The notes beneath the pieces are model-generated. The model was given only the letters and a program-made list of their open reading frames with translations, did not search any database and was not told the DNA's origin. A DNA stretch of 5,113 bases from Oscillibacter sp. (GTDB lineage: Bacteria > Bacillota > Clostridia > Oscillospirales > Oscillospiraceae), in contig JAFOCY010000210.1 of the NCBI GenBank assembly GCA_017380995.1, positions 1 through 5,113 on the forward strand, written 5' to 3'. The position numbers and the translations under genes are program-made. This document shows positions 1 to 5,113 of this stretch, in pieces; the first letter of the stretch is position 1, and every line of letters begins with the position of its first letter.

Positions 1-264
1 ATAGTCGGCGTGGCCCGGGCAGTCAACGTGAGCGTAGTGACGAGCCTCGGTCTCATACTCGACGTGAGCGGTGTTGATGGTAATGCCGCGCTCGCGCTCC
101 TCGGGAGCCTTATCGATGGAAGCGTAGTCCATGACTTCGGCGCCGCCCTTCATGGCGAGGTACTTGGTGATAGCAGCGGTCAGAGTGGTCTTGCCGTGGT
201 CAACGTGGCCGATGGTACCAACGTTAACATGGGGCTTAGTTCTTTCAAATTTCTGCTTAGCCAT
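1..264 (-). CDS. tuf: Elongation factor Tu, N-terminal 88 residues (runs off the window)
   Basis: EF-Tu is the cytosolic GTPase that brings aminoacyl-tRNA to the ribosomal A site. The fragment begins [20 protein letters not shown] and carries the P-loop GHVDHGKT at residues 19-26, the switch I stretch [12 protein letters not shown] at 59-70 and the G3 motif DCPGHADY at 81-88, where the window ends on a codon boundary. It therefore covers roughly the first half of the GTPase domain; the rest and domains II and III lie outside. The ATG at 264-262 is fixed by a perfect AGGAGG at 280-275, ten bases upstream, and by the family's usual N-terminus. It follows fusA after 112 bases, the widest gap but one in the operon, and that gap carries a plausible promoter, so tuf is probably transcribed both by read-through and on its own. 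No defect is visible. Whether the genome has a second tuf copy cannot be told. Confidence 0.98.
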   Translation of the reverse strand, partial: MAKQKFERTKPHVNVGTIGHVDHGKTTLTAAITKYLAMKGGAEVMDYASIDKAPEERERGITINTAHVEYETEARHYAHVDCPGHADY

Positions 265-303
265 TTGAAAAATTCCTCCTGTTAATTGTTAAATCAATCA
301 TGT

Positions 304-329
304 GCAGTGCTAAAAGTCGCTAACACTGC
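304..329 (-). other. Hairpin in the tuf 5' leader
   Basis: The arms GCAGTG (329-324) and CACTGC (309-304) are exact inverted repeats. The inner TTAG/TTAG segments can add U-A and wobble pairs, giving up to ten pairs around a six-base loop. No U-tract follows on the minus strand, so this is not an intrinsic terminator. It lies just downstream of the proposed tuf -10 box and 24 bases before the ribosome binding site, so it would sit near the 5' end of a tuf-specific transcript. A role in mRNA stability or in regulation is only inference. Confidence 0.4.
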
Positions 330-330
330 T

Positions 331-359
331 ATTTTACAGTATATCGCGGGGAAAATCAA
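331..359 (-). promoter_or_regulatory. Candidate internal sigma-A promoter for tuf
   Basis: On the minus strand TTGATT (359-354) and TAAAAT (336-331) are separated by exactly 17 bases, matching the TTGACA/TATAAT consensus at four and five positions. A second, overlapping pair with the same spacing is TTGGGG (366-361) and TATACT (343-338). Both lie in the fusA-tuf gap, with a leader of about 60 bases before the tuf start. A short inverted repeat GGGGA/TCCCC (364-348) overlaps the -35 region. Separate tuf promoters are known in other bacteria, where EF-Tu is needed in excess over EF-G. Activity here is unproven. Confidence 0.5.
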
Positions 360-376
360 TCCCCAATTCAGGCAAA

Positions 377-2479
377 TTAGCCCTTGTTGCCGCGGCTCTC
401 CACGATCTTGTCGCGGATGCTCTTGGGGATCTCCACGTAGCTGTGGGGCTCCATGGAGTACTGGCCACGGCCCTGGGTAGAGGAGCGCAGGTCAGTAGCG
501 TAGCCGAACATGTTGGCCAGAGGCACCAGAGCGTCCACCTGGGTGGCGCCGCTGCGGTTCTCCTGACCCTGGATCTGGCCACGACGGCTGTTCAGGTCGC
601 CGATGACGGTGCCCAGGTACTCATCGGGAGCGATGACGGAAACCTTCATCATGGGCTCCAGCAAAGTAGCGTCGGCCTTGCGGCAGGCATCCTTGAAGGC
701 CATAGAACCGGCGATCTTGAATGCCATTTCGGAAGAGTCGACCTCGTGGTAAGAACCGTCGTACAGGGTGACCTTGACGTCCACCACGGGGAAGCCGGCG
801 AGAACGCCGGAGTTCATAGCGCCGCGGATACCGGCGTCAATGGCAGGGATATACTCCTTGGGGATCGCGCCGCCAACGATGGCGTTGACAAACTCGTAAC
901 CCTTGCCGGACTCGTTGGGCTCCACGGTGATCTTGCAGTGACCGTACTGGCCCTTACCGCCGGACTGACGGGCATACTTGGTATCCTGGTCGACCTTCTT
1001 CTTGATGGTCTCCTTATAGGCGACCTGGGGAGCGCCGACGTTGGCTTCCACCTTGAACTCGCGGAGCAGACGGTCCACGATGATCTCCAGGTGCAGCTCG
1101 CCCATGCCGGCGATGATGGTCTGACCGGTCTCCTCATCGGTGTAGGTCTTGAAGGTGGGGTCCTCCTCAGCCAGCTTAATGAGGCCCACGGTCATCTTCT
1201 CCTGACCAGCCTTGGTCTTGGGCTCGATGGCAACGCGGATAACGGGCTCGGGGAACTCCATGGACTCCAGGATGATGGGAGCCTTCTCGTCGCACAGGGT
1301 ATCACCGGTGGTGGTCTTCTTCAGGCCAACGGCAGCGGCGATATCACCGGCATAGACCTCCTCGATGTCCTCGCGGTGGTTGGCGTGCATCTGCAGGATA
1401 CGGCCAACGCGCTCCTTGACGTTCTTGGTGCTGTTGAGCACGGAAGAACCGGTGGTGAGGGTACCGGAGTAGACACGGAAGAAGCTCAGACGGCCCACAT
1501 AGGGGTCGGTCATGATCTTGAAAGCAAGAGCGGAGAAGGGGGCAGAGTCGTCGGTGGGACGGGAATCCTCTTCCTCGGTCTTGGGGTCCACGCCCTTGAT
1601 GTCCTCGATGTCGAGGGGGGAGGGCATGAAATCAACGATGTTGTCCAGCAGCTTCTGGACACCCTTGTTTCTGTAAGAGGTGCCGCAGCAAACGGGGACC
1701 ATCTCGTTGGCAATGGTAGCAGCGCGGATGGCGGCGCGGATACGAGAGGTCTCGATCTCCTTGCCCTCCAGGTAGTCTTCCATGATGGTATCATCAAACA
1801 TGGAAACTGCATCCAGCAGCTGCTCACGGTACTCGGCAGCAAGGTCGGCCATCTCCTCGGGGATGGGCTCAACACGCATGTCCTTGCCCTCGACATCATA
1901 GTAGACGTCGGCTTCCATCTCGATCAGGTCGACGATACCGCGGAAGGTATCCTCGGCGCCGATGGGCAGAGCGATGGGCACAGCATTGCACTTGAGGCGC
2001 TCGTGGATCATGCGCAGGACGTTATAGAAGTCAGCACCCATGATGTCCATCTTGTTGACGTAGATCATGCGGGGGACCTTATAGTTATCGGCCTGGCGCC
2101 ACACAGTCTCAGACTGGGGCTCAACGCCGCCCTTGGCGCACAGAACGGTGACAGAGCCGTCCAGAACGCGCAGGGAGCGCTCCACCTCAACGGTGAAGTC
2201 CACGTGACCCGGAGTATCAATGATGTTGATACGGGTAGAGGGGAACTGCTGATGAGAACCAGACCAGAAACAGGTGGTAGCAGCGGAGGTGATGGTGATA
2301 CCACGCTCCTGCTCCTGAGCCATCCAGTCCATGGTGGCGGTACCATCATGGGTCTCACCGATCTTATAGTTCACGCCGGTGTAGAACAAGATACGCTCGG
2401 TAGTGGTAGTCTTGCCAGCATCGATGTGAGCCATAATGCCGATGTTTCTGGTATTTTCAAGGGATGTTTTTCTCGGCAT
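377..2479 (-). CDS. fusA: Elongation factor G (EF-G), translocase GTPase
   Basis: EF-G drives tRNA-mRNA translocation on the ribosome and, with ribosome recycling factor, subunit splitting. The 700-residue product has the usual family length. The GTPase domain shows the P-loop AHIDAGKTT at residues 17-25, RGITI at 59-63, DTPGH at 88-92 and NKMD at 142-145. Domain II, domain III, domain IV (around [11 protein letters not shown] and the region after [11 protein letters not shown]) and domain V ([18 protein letters not shown] and onward) follow in order. Near the end it reads [16 protein letters not shown] rather than the GRGTYSMEFDHY-like wording of many bacteria; I take this as a lineage feature. 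The ATG at 2479-2477 has AGGAG at 2491-2487, seven bases upstream, and lies 15 bases after the rpsG stop, so the two are co-transcribed and perhaps coupled. It ends with TAA. The N-terminal wording and length fit canonical FusA, not an EF-G2 or tetracycline-protection paralogue. EF-G is the fusidic acid target; I did not assess resistance positions. Confidence 0.99.
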   Translation of the reverse strand: MPRKTSLENTRNIGIMAHIDAGKTTTTERILFYTGVNYKIGETHDGTATMDWMAQEQERGITITSAATTCFWSGSHQQFPSTRINIIDTPGHVDFTVEVERSLRVLDGSVTVLCAKGGVEPQSETVWRQADNYKVPRMIYVNKMDIMGADFYNVLRMIHERLKCNAVPIALPIGAEDTFRGIVDLIEMEADVYYDVEGKDMRVEPIPEEMADLAAEYREQLLDAVSMFDDTIMEDYLEGKEIETSRIRAAIRAATIANEMVPVCCGTSYRNKGVQKLLDNIVDFMPSPLDIEDIKGVDPKTEEEDSRPTDDSAPFSALAFKIMTDPYVGRLSFFRVYSGTLTTGSSVLNSTKNVKERVGRILQMHANHREDIEEVYAGDIAAAVGLKKTTTGDTLCDEKAPIILESMEFPEPVIRVAIEPKTKAGQEKMTVGLIKLAEEDPTFKTYTDEETGQTIIAGMGELHLEIIVDRLLREFKVEANVGAPQVAYKETIKKKVDQDTKYARQSGGKGQYGHCKITVEPNESGKGYEFVNAIVGGAIPKEYIPAIDAGIRGAMNSGVLAGFPVVDVKVTLYDGSYHEVDSSEMAFKIAGSMAFKDACRKADATLLEPMMKVSVIAPDEYLGTVIGDLNSRRGQIQGQENRSGATQVDALVPLANMFGYATDLRSSTQGRGQYSMEPHSYVEIPKSIRDKIVESRGNKG

Positions 2480-2494
2480 ACTCTTACTCCTAAC

Positions 2495-2965
2495 TTACCA
2501 GCGGAAGTGGGCGAATGCCTTGTTGGCCTCGGCAGCCTTGTGCACTTCGTCGCGCTTCTTCACAGCAGCACCAGTGTTGTTGGCAGCGTCCAGGATCTCG
2601 CCGGCCAGGCGCTCAGCCATGGTACGCTCGCTGCGCTTACGGGCGTAAGCGGTCAGCCAGCGCAGACCCAGGGTCTGACGGCGGGCGGGACGAACCTCCA
2701 TGGGGACCTGATAGTTGGCGCCGCCCACACGGCGGGCCTTGACTTCCAGGCTGGGCATGATGTTTTCCATAGCCTGGGTGAAAACTTCAACGGGGTCCTT
2801 CTCGGTCTTCTCCTTGATCTGGTCGAAAGCCGCATAGACCACCTTCTGTGCCACGCCCTTCTTACCGTCCAGCATGACGCTGTTGACCAGCTTGGTCACC
2901 AGGATGGAGCCGTATACGGGATCGGGCAGGACTTCTCTCTTGGGAACATTACCTCTTCTGGGCAC
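2495..2965 (-). CDS. rpsG: 30S ribosomal protein S7, GTG start
   Basis: S7 is a primary binder of the 3' major domain of 16S rRNA; it nucleates assembly of the 30S head and contacts E-site tRNA. From the GTG at 2965-2963 the product is 156 residues, the usual length, beginning [20 protein letters not shown] and ending in AFAHFRW. Internal stretches such as [20 protein letters not shown] and [16 protein letters not shown] are typical of the family. An in-frame ATG at 2983 would add six residues (MKEGSI), but the Shine-Dalgarno sequence lies inside that extension, eight bases before the GTG, and nothing resembling one precedes the ATG, so the GTG is the real start. It follows rpsL after a 165-base spacer with several strong inverted repeats and precedes fusA by 15 bases. 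In E. coli S7 represses its own operon by binding the rpsL-rpsG spacer; the unusual spacer here makes a similar mechanism worth testing. Confidence 0.98.
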   Translation of the reverse strand: MPRRGNVPKREVLPDPVYGSILVTKLVNSVMLDGKKGVAQKVVYAAFDQIKEKTEKDPVEVFTQAMENIMPSLEVKARRVGGANYQVPMEVRPARRQTLGLRWLTAYARKRSERTMAERLAGEILDAANNTGAAVKKRDEVHKAAEANKAFAHFRW

Positions 2966-2973
2966 GATGCTTC

Positions 2974-2980
2974 CCTCCTT
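2974..2980 (-). promoter_or_regulatory. Shine-Dalgarno site that fixes the rpsG GTG start
   Basis: AAGGAGG at 2980-2974 is a full match to the anti-Shine-Dalgarno core and stands eight bases before GTG (2965). The site lies inside the coding frame that would result from the upstream ATG at 2983, and that ATG is preceded only by AT-rich sequence. This decides the start in favour of GTG, which also restores the normal 156-residue length. Confidence 0.9.
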
Positions 2981-3000
2981 CATAAAAATAATATGATCTC

Positions 3001-3085
3001 ATAGGTACTCGAAAGGTTTCTTGCCTTCCGTGGATGCCTGCCGAAGGGGCGATGCCCATGCATCTATATGAAAACCTATTCGGCA
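3001..3085 (-). promoter_or_regulatory. Structured rpsL-rpsG spacer, candidate S7 autoregulatory RNA
   Basis: The 165-base spacer (3130-2966) holds several inverted repeats in the minus-strand RNA. Helix I is a perfect seven-pair match, TGCCGAA (3085-3079) with TTCGGCA (3045-3039). It encloses a hairpin GATGC-ATGG-GCATC (3064-3051). Helix II is CGGAAGG (3030-3024) with CCTTTCG (3016-3010), seven pairs with one wobble and a seven-base loop. Competing pairs exist: ATAGGT (3079-3074) with ACCTAT (3006-3001), and AGGTTT (3077-3072) with AAACCT (3019-3014). No U-tract follows any stem, so this is not a terminator. It ends about 20 bases before the rpsG Shine-Dalgarno site. By analogy with the E. 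coli str operon it could bind S7; this is inference. Confidence 0.45.
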
Positions 3086-3130
3086 AAGCGTTTAGGGGAA
3101 TGTCTTAAAAGTGTTTGCTAAGCGGCCAAA

Positions 3131-3547
3131 TTACTTGGACTTGGGACGCTTGGCGCCGTACTTGGAACGGCTCTGCTTACGGCCGTTGACGCCCTGGGTA
3201 TCCAGAGTGCCGCGGATGATGTGGTAACGGACACCGGGAAGGTCCTTTACACGGCCGCCGCGGATCATGACGACGGAGTGCTCCTGCAGGGAGTGGCCGA
3301 CGCCGGGGATATAAGCGGTGACCTCGTAGCCGTTGGTCAGACGCACACGGGCGATCTTACGCAGAGCGGAGTTGGGCTTCTTGGGGGTAGCGGTACGGAC
3401 AGCAGTGCAAACGCCGCGCTTCTGGGGAGAAGGCAGATCGGTGGTCTTGGTCTTCAGAGTGTTGAGACCGAACTGCAGAGCGGGAGAGGTGGACTTGTAG
3501 GCGACCTGCTCTCTGCCCTTGCGGACCAGCTGGTTAAAAGTAGGCAT
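3131..3547 (-). CDS. rpsL: 30S ribosomal protein S12
   Basis: S12 sits at the 30S decoding centre and governs translational accuracy and the response to streptomycin. The product is 138 residues, the same as the B. subtilis protein as I recall it, beginning [20 protein letters not shown]. It contains the conserved loops [14 protein letters not shown] (residues 51-64) and [13 protein letters not shown] (97-109) and ends in the basic tail [12 protein letters not shown]. The lysines at 56/57 and 101 match the classical streptomycin-resistance positions (K42/K43 and K87/K88 of E. coli, depending on numbering) and are wild type, so no S12-based resistance is predicted. Asp102 corresponds to the aspartate methylthiolated by RimO in E. 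coli. The ATG at 3547-3545 has AGGAG at 3559-3555, seven bases upstream. It lies 95 bases after rplGB and 165 before rpsG, in the order usual for a Firmicute str operon. Confidence 0.99.
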   Translation of the reverse strand: MPTFNQLVRKGREQVAYKSTSPALQFGLNTLKTKTTDLPSPQKRGVCTAVRTATPKKPNSALRKIARVRLTNGYEVTAYIPGVGHSLQEHSVVMIRGGRVKDLPGVRYHIIRGTLDTQGVNGRKQSRSKYGAKRPKSK

Positions 3548-3607
3548 TGATGTTCTCCTTTCTTCGATGATTTTCTGTTTCGTCTCGTGGACGAGTTTTA
3601 TGTTTTA

Positions 3608-3630
3608 CGGAACAATGTGAAATTATTCCG
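3608..3630 (-). other. Hairpin in the rplGB-rpsL spacer
   Basis: The minus-strand RNA reads CGGAATAAT, loop TTCAC, ATTGTTCCG (3630-3608), a nine-pair stem with one G-U wobble and a five-base loop, placed 12 bases after the rplGB stop codon. The odd pair is G-U in minus-strand RNA but A-C in plus-strand RNA, which suits function in the sense direction. A run of six Ts precedes the stem and none follows, so it does not look like a terminator. It might mark an mRNA processing or stability point that lets rpsL be expressed more highly than rplGB. That role is inference. I found no convincing promoter in this 95-base spacer. Confidence 0.4.
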
Positions 3631-3642
3631 AAAAAACCAAAA

Positions 3643-3888
3643 TTATTTGGCAAGAACAGCCACCACGGAGGCTCCCACGGTGATCCGGCAGGCATGCCCC
3701 AGCTGAGCCAGGGTGTGCTCCATGTTCACGGGGATGCCGGCAGCTCCGCAGCTCTGGGCCACGGGCTCGGTGATGGCGGGGTCGGCGTCACAGGCGAGGT
3801 AGACCTCCCTGGCCCGTCCCTCCCGGATGGCTTTGCGGGACTGCTTCACACCGATGACTTTATCCTGGGAAGCAAGCTCCGAGATCAC
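3643..3888 (-). CDS. rplGB: L7Ae-family RNA-binding protein (YbxF-like), GTG start
   Basis: This small cytosolic protein belongs to the L7Ae/L30e family; its B. subtilis counterpart YbxF, encoded just before rpsL, binds kink-turn RNA and is ribosome-associated. The 81-residue product begins MISELASQDKVIGVKQSRKA and contains the RNA-contacting GVKQSRKAI segment (residues 13-21), the acidic CDADPAIT strand-turn (33-40) and the C-terminal LGHACRITVGASVVAVLAK, all aligning by eye with YbxF. The start is GTG at 3888-3886, with a perfect AGGAGG at 3902-3897, eight bases upstream. The frame stays open to 4164, but that extension crosses the promoter and has no family similarity; the ATG at 3907 is out of frame. 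It is the first gene of the str operon here, 95 bases before rpsL, behind a strong promoter. Its exact cellular role is not settled in any organism I know of. Confidence 0.93.
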   Translation of the reverse strand: MISELASQDKVIGVKQSRKAIREGRAREVYLACDADPAITEPVAQSCGAAGIPVNMEHTLAQLGHACRITVGASVVAVLAK

Positions 3889-3956
3889 GGGAAATTCCTC
3901 CTGCCATAGTGGTTCTGACTGCGCAGGACAAAATTCGCAGAATCTGCTCGCGCAAT
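3889..3956 (-). promoter_or_regulatory. rplGB leader with kink-turn-like GA element and AGGAGG site
   Basis: The predicted leader is about 68 bases. A hairpin GCAG-ATT-CTGC (3947-3937) is flanked by GA on the 5' side (3949-3948) and GA on the 3' side (3936-3935), the arrangement that gives the tandem sheared G-A pairs of a kink-turn. The outer helix is uncertain: AAAT (3958-3955) could pair with ATTT (3934-3931), leaving a five-base rather than three-base bulge, or TGCGC (3954-3950) with GCGCA (3924-3920), leaving ten bases on the other strand. A further competing stem is CTGCG (3940-3936) with CGCAG (3923-3919). The Shine-Dalgarno sequence AGGAGG is at 3902-3897. Because the encoded protein belongs to a kink-turn-binding family, self-regulation is conceivable but unproven. 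Confidence 0.35.
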
Positions 3957-3961
3957 TTGGT

Positions 3962-3990
3962 ATTATAACAGGGAGAAGTGAAATCGTCAA
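3962..3990 (-). promoter_or_regulatory. Strong sigma-A promoter of the str operon
   Basis: TTGACG (3990-3985) and a perfect TATAAT (3967-3962) are separated by exactly 17 bases, and the -10 box carries the TGn extension (TGT just before TATAAT). This matches five of six and six of six consensus positions. Transcription should begin near 3956-3953. It is the only near-perfect promoter in the window and lies directly before rplGB, so it is taken as the main promoter for rplGB-rpsL-rpsG-fusA-tuf. Confidence 0.92.
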
Positions 3991-4030
3991 GTATTTCCGA
4001 AAAATAGATTTTAAAATTTTGTTAAATCCA
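3991..4030 (-). promoter_or_regulatory. AT-rich UP-like element upstream of the -35 box
   Basis: The 40 bases directly upstream of the -35 box contain only eight G or C and include successive A and T runs (AAAATTTTAAAAT, then ATTTTT). This stands out against the GC-rich surroundings. Such tracts bind the alpha C-terminal domains of RNA polymerase and raise the output of ribosomal promoters. The position fits a UP element; the function is inferred from composition alone. Confidence 0.55.
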
Positions 4031-4276
4031 GGAAGAAAATTTGGAGATCCTGACGGAAAAGTTCCCGCCTTCTCCCTTTTACGCGAGACCGCCCCCATGG
4101 TCTGGCACCATGAGGGCGGCATCAAGAAGGAAACAAGAAGAAACGAAGAGAAATGGGGCGGCACACTGAGAAGGGAGGGAGACTCATGCCGCCGCCTCCA
4201 CGCTGGTTACATTCTACCATATATAAATGAAAACCGGGCGTTAAGAGGGGCTTCCCTTCCGTTCAGAAAGCGTTAA
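4031..4276. other. Gene-free spacer between the thrS terminator and the str promoter
   Basis: No gene of recognisable family is seen on either strand. The visible contents are the long hairpin at 4088-4120, a strand-asymmetric tract at 4123-4184 (pyrimidine-rich on the minus strand, purine-rich on the plus strand) with an imperfect tandem repeat AAGAAGGAAAC/AAGAAGAAAC on the plus strand (4124-4144), and a TGGTAGAAT extended -10-like motif on the minus strand (4219-4211) without a matching -35 box. A 21-codon frame with a GGAGG site begins at 4187 on the minus strand; it is discussed as a finding and not called as a gene. I see no insertion sequence, tRNA or riboswitch. Confidence 0.6.
4088..4120 (-). 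other. Long GC-rich hairpin of unknown role
   Basis: The minus-strand RNA forms arms of 13 pairs, CCGCCCTCATGGT (4119-4107) and ACCATGGGGGCGG (4101-4089), around the five-base loop GCCAG; a further G-U pair can close the base. The single irregular pair is U-G in minus-strand RNA and C-A in plus-strand RNA, which favours a minus-strand transcript. No run of Ts follows on either strand within the next several bases, so it lacks the mark of an intrinsic terminator. It lies about 100 bases upstream of the str promoter -35 box. Confidence 0.6.
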
Positions 4277-4306
4277 AAGGGCCGCCGGCAAAAGCCGGCA
4301 GCCCTT
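4277..4306 (-). terminator. Intrinsic terminator of thrS
   Basis: In the minus-strand RNA, AAGGGCTGCCGGC (4306-4294) pairs with GCCGGCGGCCCTT (4289-4277) around a TTTT loop, a 13-pair stem with one U-G wobble, starting 20 bases after the thrS stop. The trailing T run is short: CCCTTTTAACG, with two of the four Ts in the stem. The odd pair would be a C-A mismatch in plus-strand RNA, so the minus direction is favoured, although a TTCTTT sequence on the plus side could give weak bidirectional activity. Confidence 0.85.
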
Positions 4307-4326
4307 CTTTATGAAATGGTATGGGA

Positions 4327-5113
4327 TCAGCCCTGTGCCTTGGAGTCCACGACTTCCTTCACCAGAGCCTCGAAAGCCTCGTAGCTCATGGCGCCCAGGT
4401 CCTCGCCGGAGCGGTGGCGGACAGAGACGGTCTTGTTCTCGATGTCGCGGTCGCCCAGCACCAGCATATAAGGGATCTTCTCCAGGGTAGCCTCGCGGAT
4501 CTTCTTGCCGATCTTCTCGTTGCGCAGGTCCACCTCAGCGCGGAAGCCGGCCTTGTCCAGCTTGGCGGCGATCTCCTGGGCGTACTCGTCGGCACGCTCG
4601 GTGACGGTGAGGATCTTCACCTGCACGGGGGTCAGCCAGGTGGGGAAGGCACCGGCGAAGTGCTCGGTGATGACGCCGATGAAGCGCTCGATGGAGCCCA
4701 GAACCACGCGGTGGATCATAACGGGGCGGTGCTTCTGGCCATCCTCGCCGATATACTCCAGCTCAAAGCGCTCGGGCAGCTGCATATCCAGCTGGATGGT
4801 GCCGCACTGCCAGGTACGGCCCAGGGAGTCGGCCAGATGGAAGTCCAGCTTGGGGCCGTAGAAGGCGCCGTCGCCCTCGTTGATGATGTAGGACTTGCCC
4901 ATCTCCTCCACAGCGGCCTTCAGGGTCTCGGTGGCGAAATCCCAGTCCTTCTCGTCGCCCATGTGGTCCTCGGGCATGGTGGACACCTCGATCTGATAGC
5001 TCAGGCCGAAGACGGAGTAGACCTCGTCAAAGAGCTTGACCACGTTCTTGATCTCGTCCTTCATCTGGTCCCAGGTCATGAAGATGTGGGCGTCATCCTG
5101 GGTGAAGCAACGC
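4327..5113 (-). CDS. thrS: Threonyl-tRNA synthetase, C-terminal 261 residues (5' part outside window)
   Basis: ThrRS is the class II synthetase that charges tRNA-Thr in the cytosol. The frame is open through the window edge and enters with RCFTQDDAHIF, the motif 2 region, whose His is one of the catalytic zinc ligands in E. coli ThrRS. Further along are DGAFYGPKLDFHL, WQCGTIQLDMQLPERF, and RPVMIHRVVLGSIERFIGV, which holds another zinc-ligand His and motif 3. The anticodon-binding domain starts at about FPTWLTPVQVKIL and includes DLRNEKIGKKIREATLEKIPYMLVLGD. The end, after DSKAQG and TGA at 4329-4327, agrees with a full protein of roughly 640 residues. An internal ATG at 5079 is not a start, because conserved motif 2 sequence precedes it in frame. 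The 5' end, the N-terminal editing domain and any T-box leader lie outside. A terminator follows, so thrS is probably not co-transcribed with the str operon. Confidence 0.98.
   Translation of the reverse strand, partial: RCFTQDDAHIFMTWDQMKDEIKNVVKLFDEVYSVFGLSYQIEVSTMPEDHMGDEKDWDFATETLKAAVEEMGKSYIINEGDGAFYGPKLDFHLADSLGRTWQCGTIQLDMQLPERFELEYIGEDGQKHRPVMIHRVVLGSIERFIGVITEHFAGAFPTWLTPVQVKILTVTERADEYAQEIAAKLDKAGFRAEVDLRNEKIGKKIREATLEKIPYMLVLGDRDIENKTVSVRHRSGEDLGAMSYEAFEALVKEVVDSKAQG

Noticed and set aside
348..364. GGGGA/TCCCC inverted repeat after the fusA stop as a terminator.
   Set aside because: The stem has only five pairs and is followed by GCGATA, not a T run, on the minus strand; tuf is expected to be co-transcribed.
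443..3004. An 853-codon open frame on the plus strand, antisense to fusA and rpsG.
   Set aside because: It lies opposite genes with strong codon bias and GC-rich third positions, which keep the opposing frame free of stops. Its predicted product is a low-complexity G/L/V/D-rich sequence without family similarity, and the sense genes explain the DNA fully.
3626..4004. Ten-base direct repeat TTCCGAAAAA at 3626-3635 and 3995-4004 as possible recombination or regulatory sites.
   Set aside because: It is a simple A-rich word shared by two AT-rich spacers; no flanking similarity or mobile element supports it.
3889..4164. A 92-residue N-terminal extension of the L7Ae-like protein.
   Set aside because: It would run through the -35 and -10 boxes and the Shine-Dalgarno sequence, has no ribosome binding site of its own, and would more than double the usual family length of about 82 residues.
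4186..4230. A 14-codon plus-strand frame after GGGAGG near 4175.
   Set aside because: It is very short, proline-rich from a GCC repeat, and reads into the thrS terminator side with no promoter seen on the plus strand.
3827..4276. A 149-codon plus-strand frame across rplGB and the spacer.
   Set aside because: It overlaps rplGB antisense, crosses the str promoter, and encodes nothing recognisable; no convincing plus-strand ribosome binding site precedes its start.

Overview
The window is a stretch of bacterial translation-machinery genes, all on the minus strand, so transcription runs from high to low coordinates. Ortholog content, consistently strong AGGAGG-type ribosome binding sites, a small L7Ae-like gene directly before rpsL, and moderately GC-rich coding sequence with AT-rich intergenic DNA point to a Firmicute of class Clostridia. 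The Oscillospiraceae/Flavonifractor-like group is the best guess. That placement is inference from protein wording and gene order, not a database result.

Layout in transcription order: the 3' part of thrS (threonyl-tRNA synthetase, 5113-4327) ends at a strong intrinsic terminator (4306-4277). A 438-bp region without a recognised gene (4326-3889) follows. It holds that terminator, a long G/C-rich hairpin (4120-4088), an AT-rich UP-like tract (4030-3991), a near-consensus extended -10 sigma-A promoter (3990-3962) and a short leader that can fold. The str operon then runs: rplGB/ybxF (L7Ae-like, 3888-3643), rpsL (S12, 3547-3131), rpsG (S7, 2965-2495), fusA (EF-G, 2479-377) and tuf (EF-Tu, 264 to the window edge, first 88 codons).

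Functionally, S12 and S7 belong to the 30S decoding centre and head, EF-G and EF-Tu are the elongation GTPases, and the L7Ae-like protein belongs to a kink-turn RNA-binding family. ThrRS charges tRNA-Thr and appears to be an independent transcription unit because of its terminator. In B. subtilis this cluster lies directly behind rpoB-rpoC; here rpoC is replaced by thrS and the operon has its own promoter.

No new protein system is visible. The points that reward a second look are in the non-coding DNA: a structured 165-nt rpsL-rpsG spacer that may be an S7 feedback site, a kink-turn-like tandem GA element in the leader of the L7Ae-like gene (possible autoregulation), an internal promoter and leader hairpin before tuf, and an unexplained long hairpin with a possible tiny ORF between thrS and rplGB. 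Both rpsG and rplGB start at GTG, and longer in-frame starts upstream of them should not be used.
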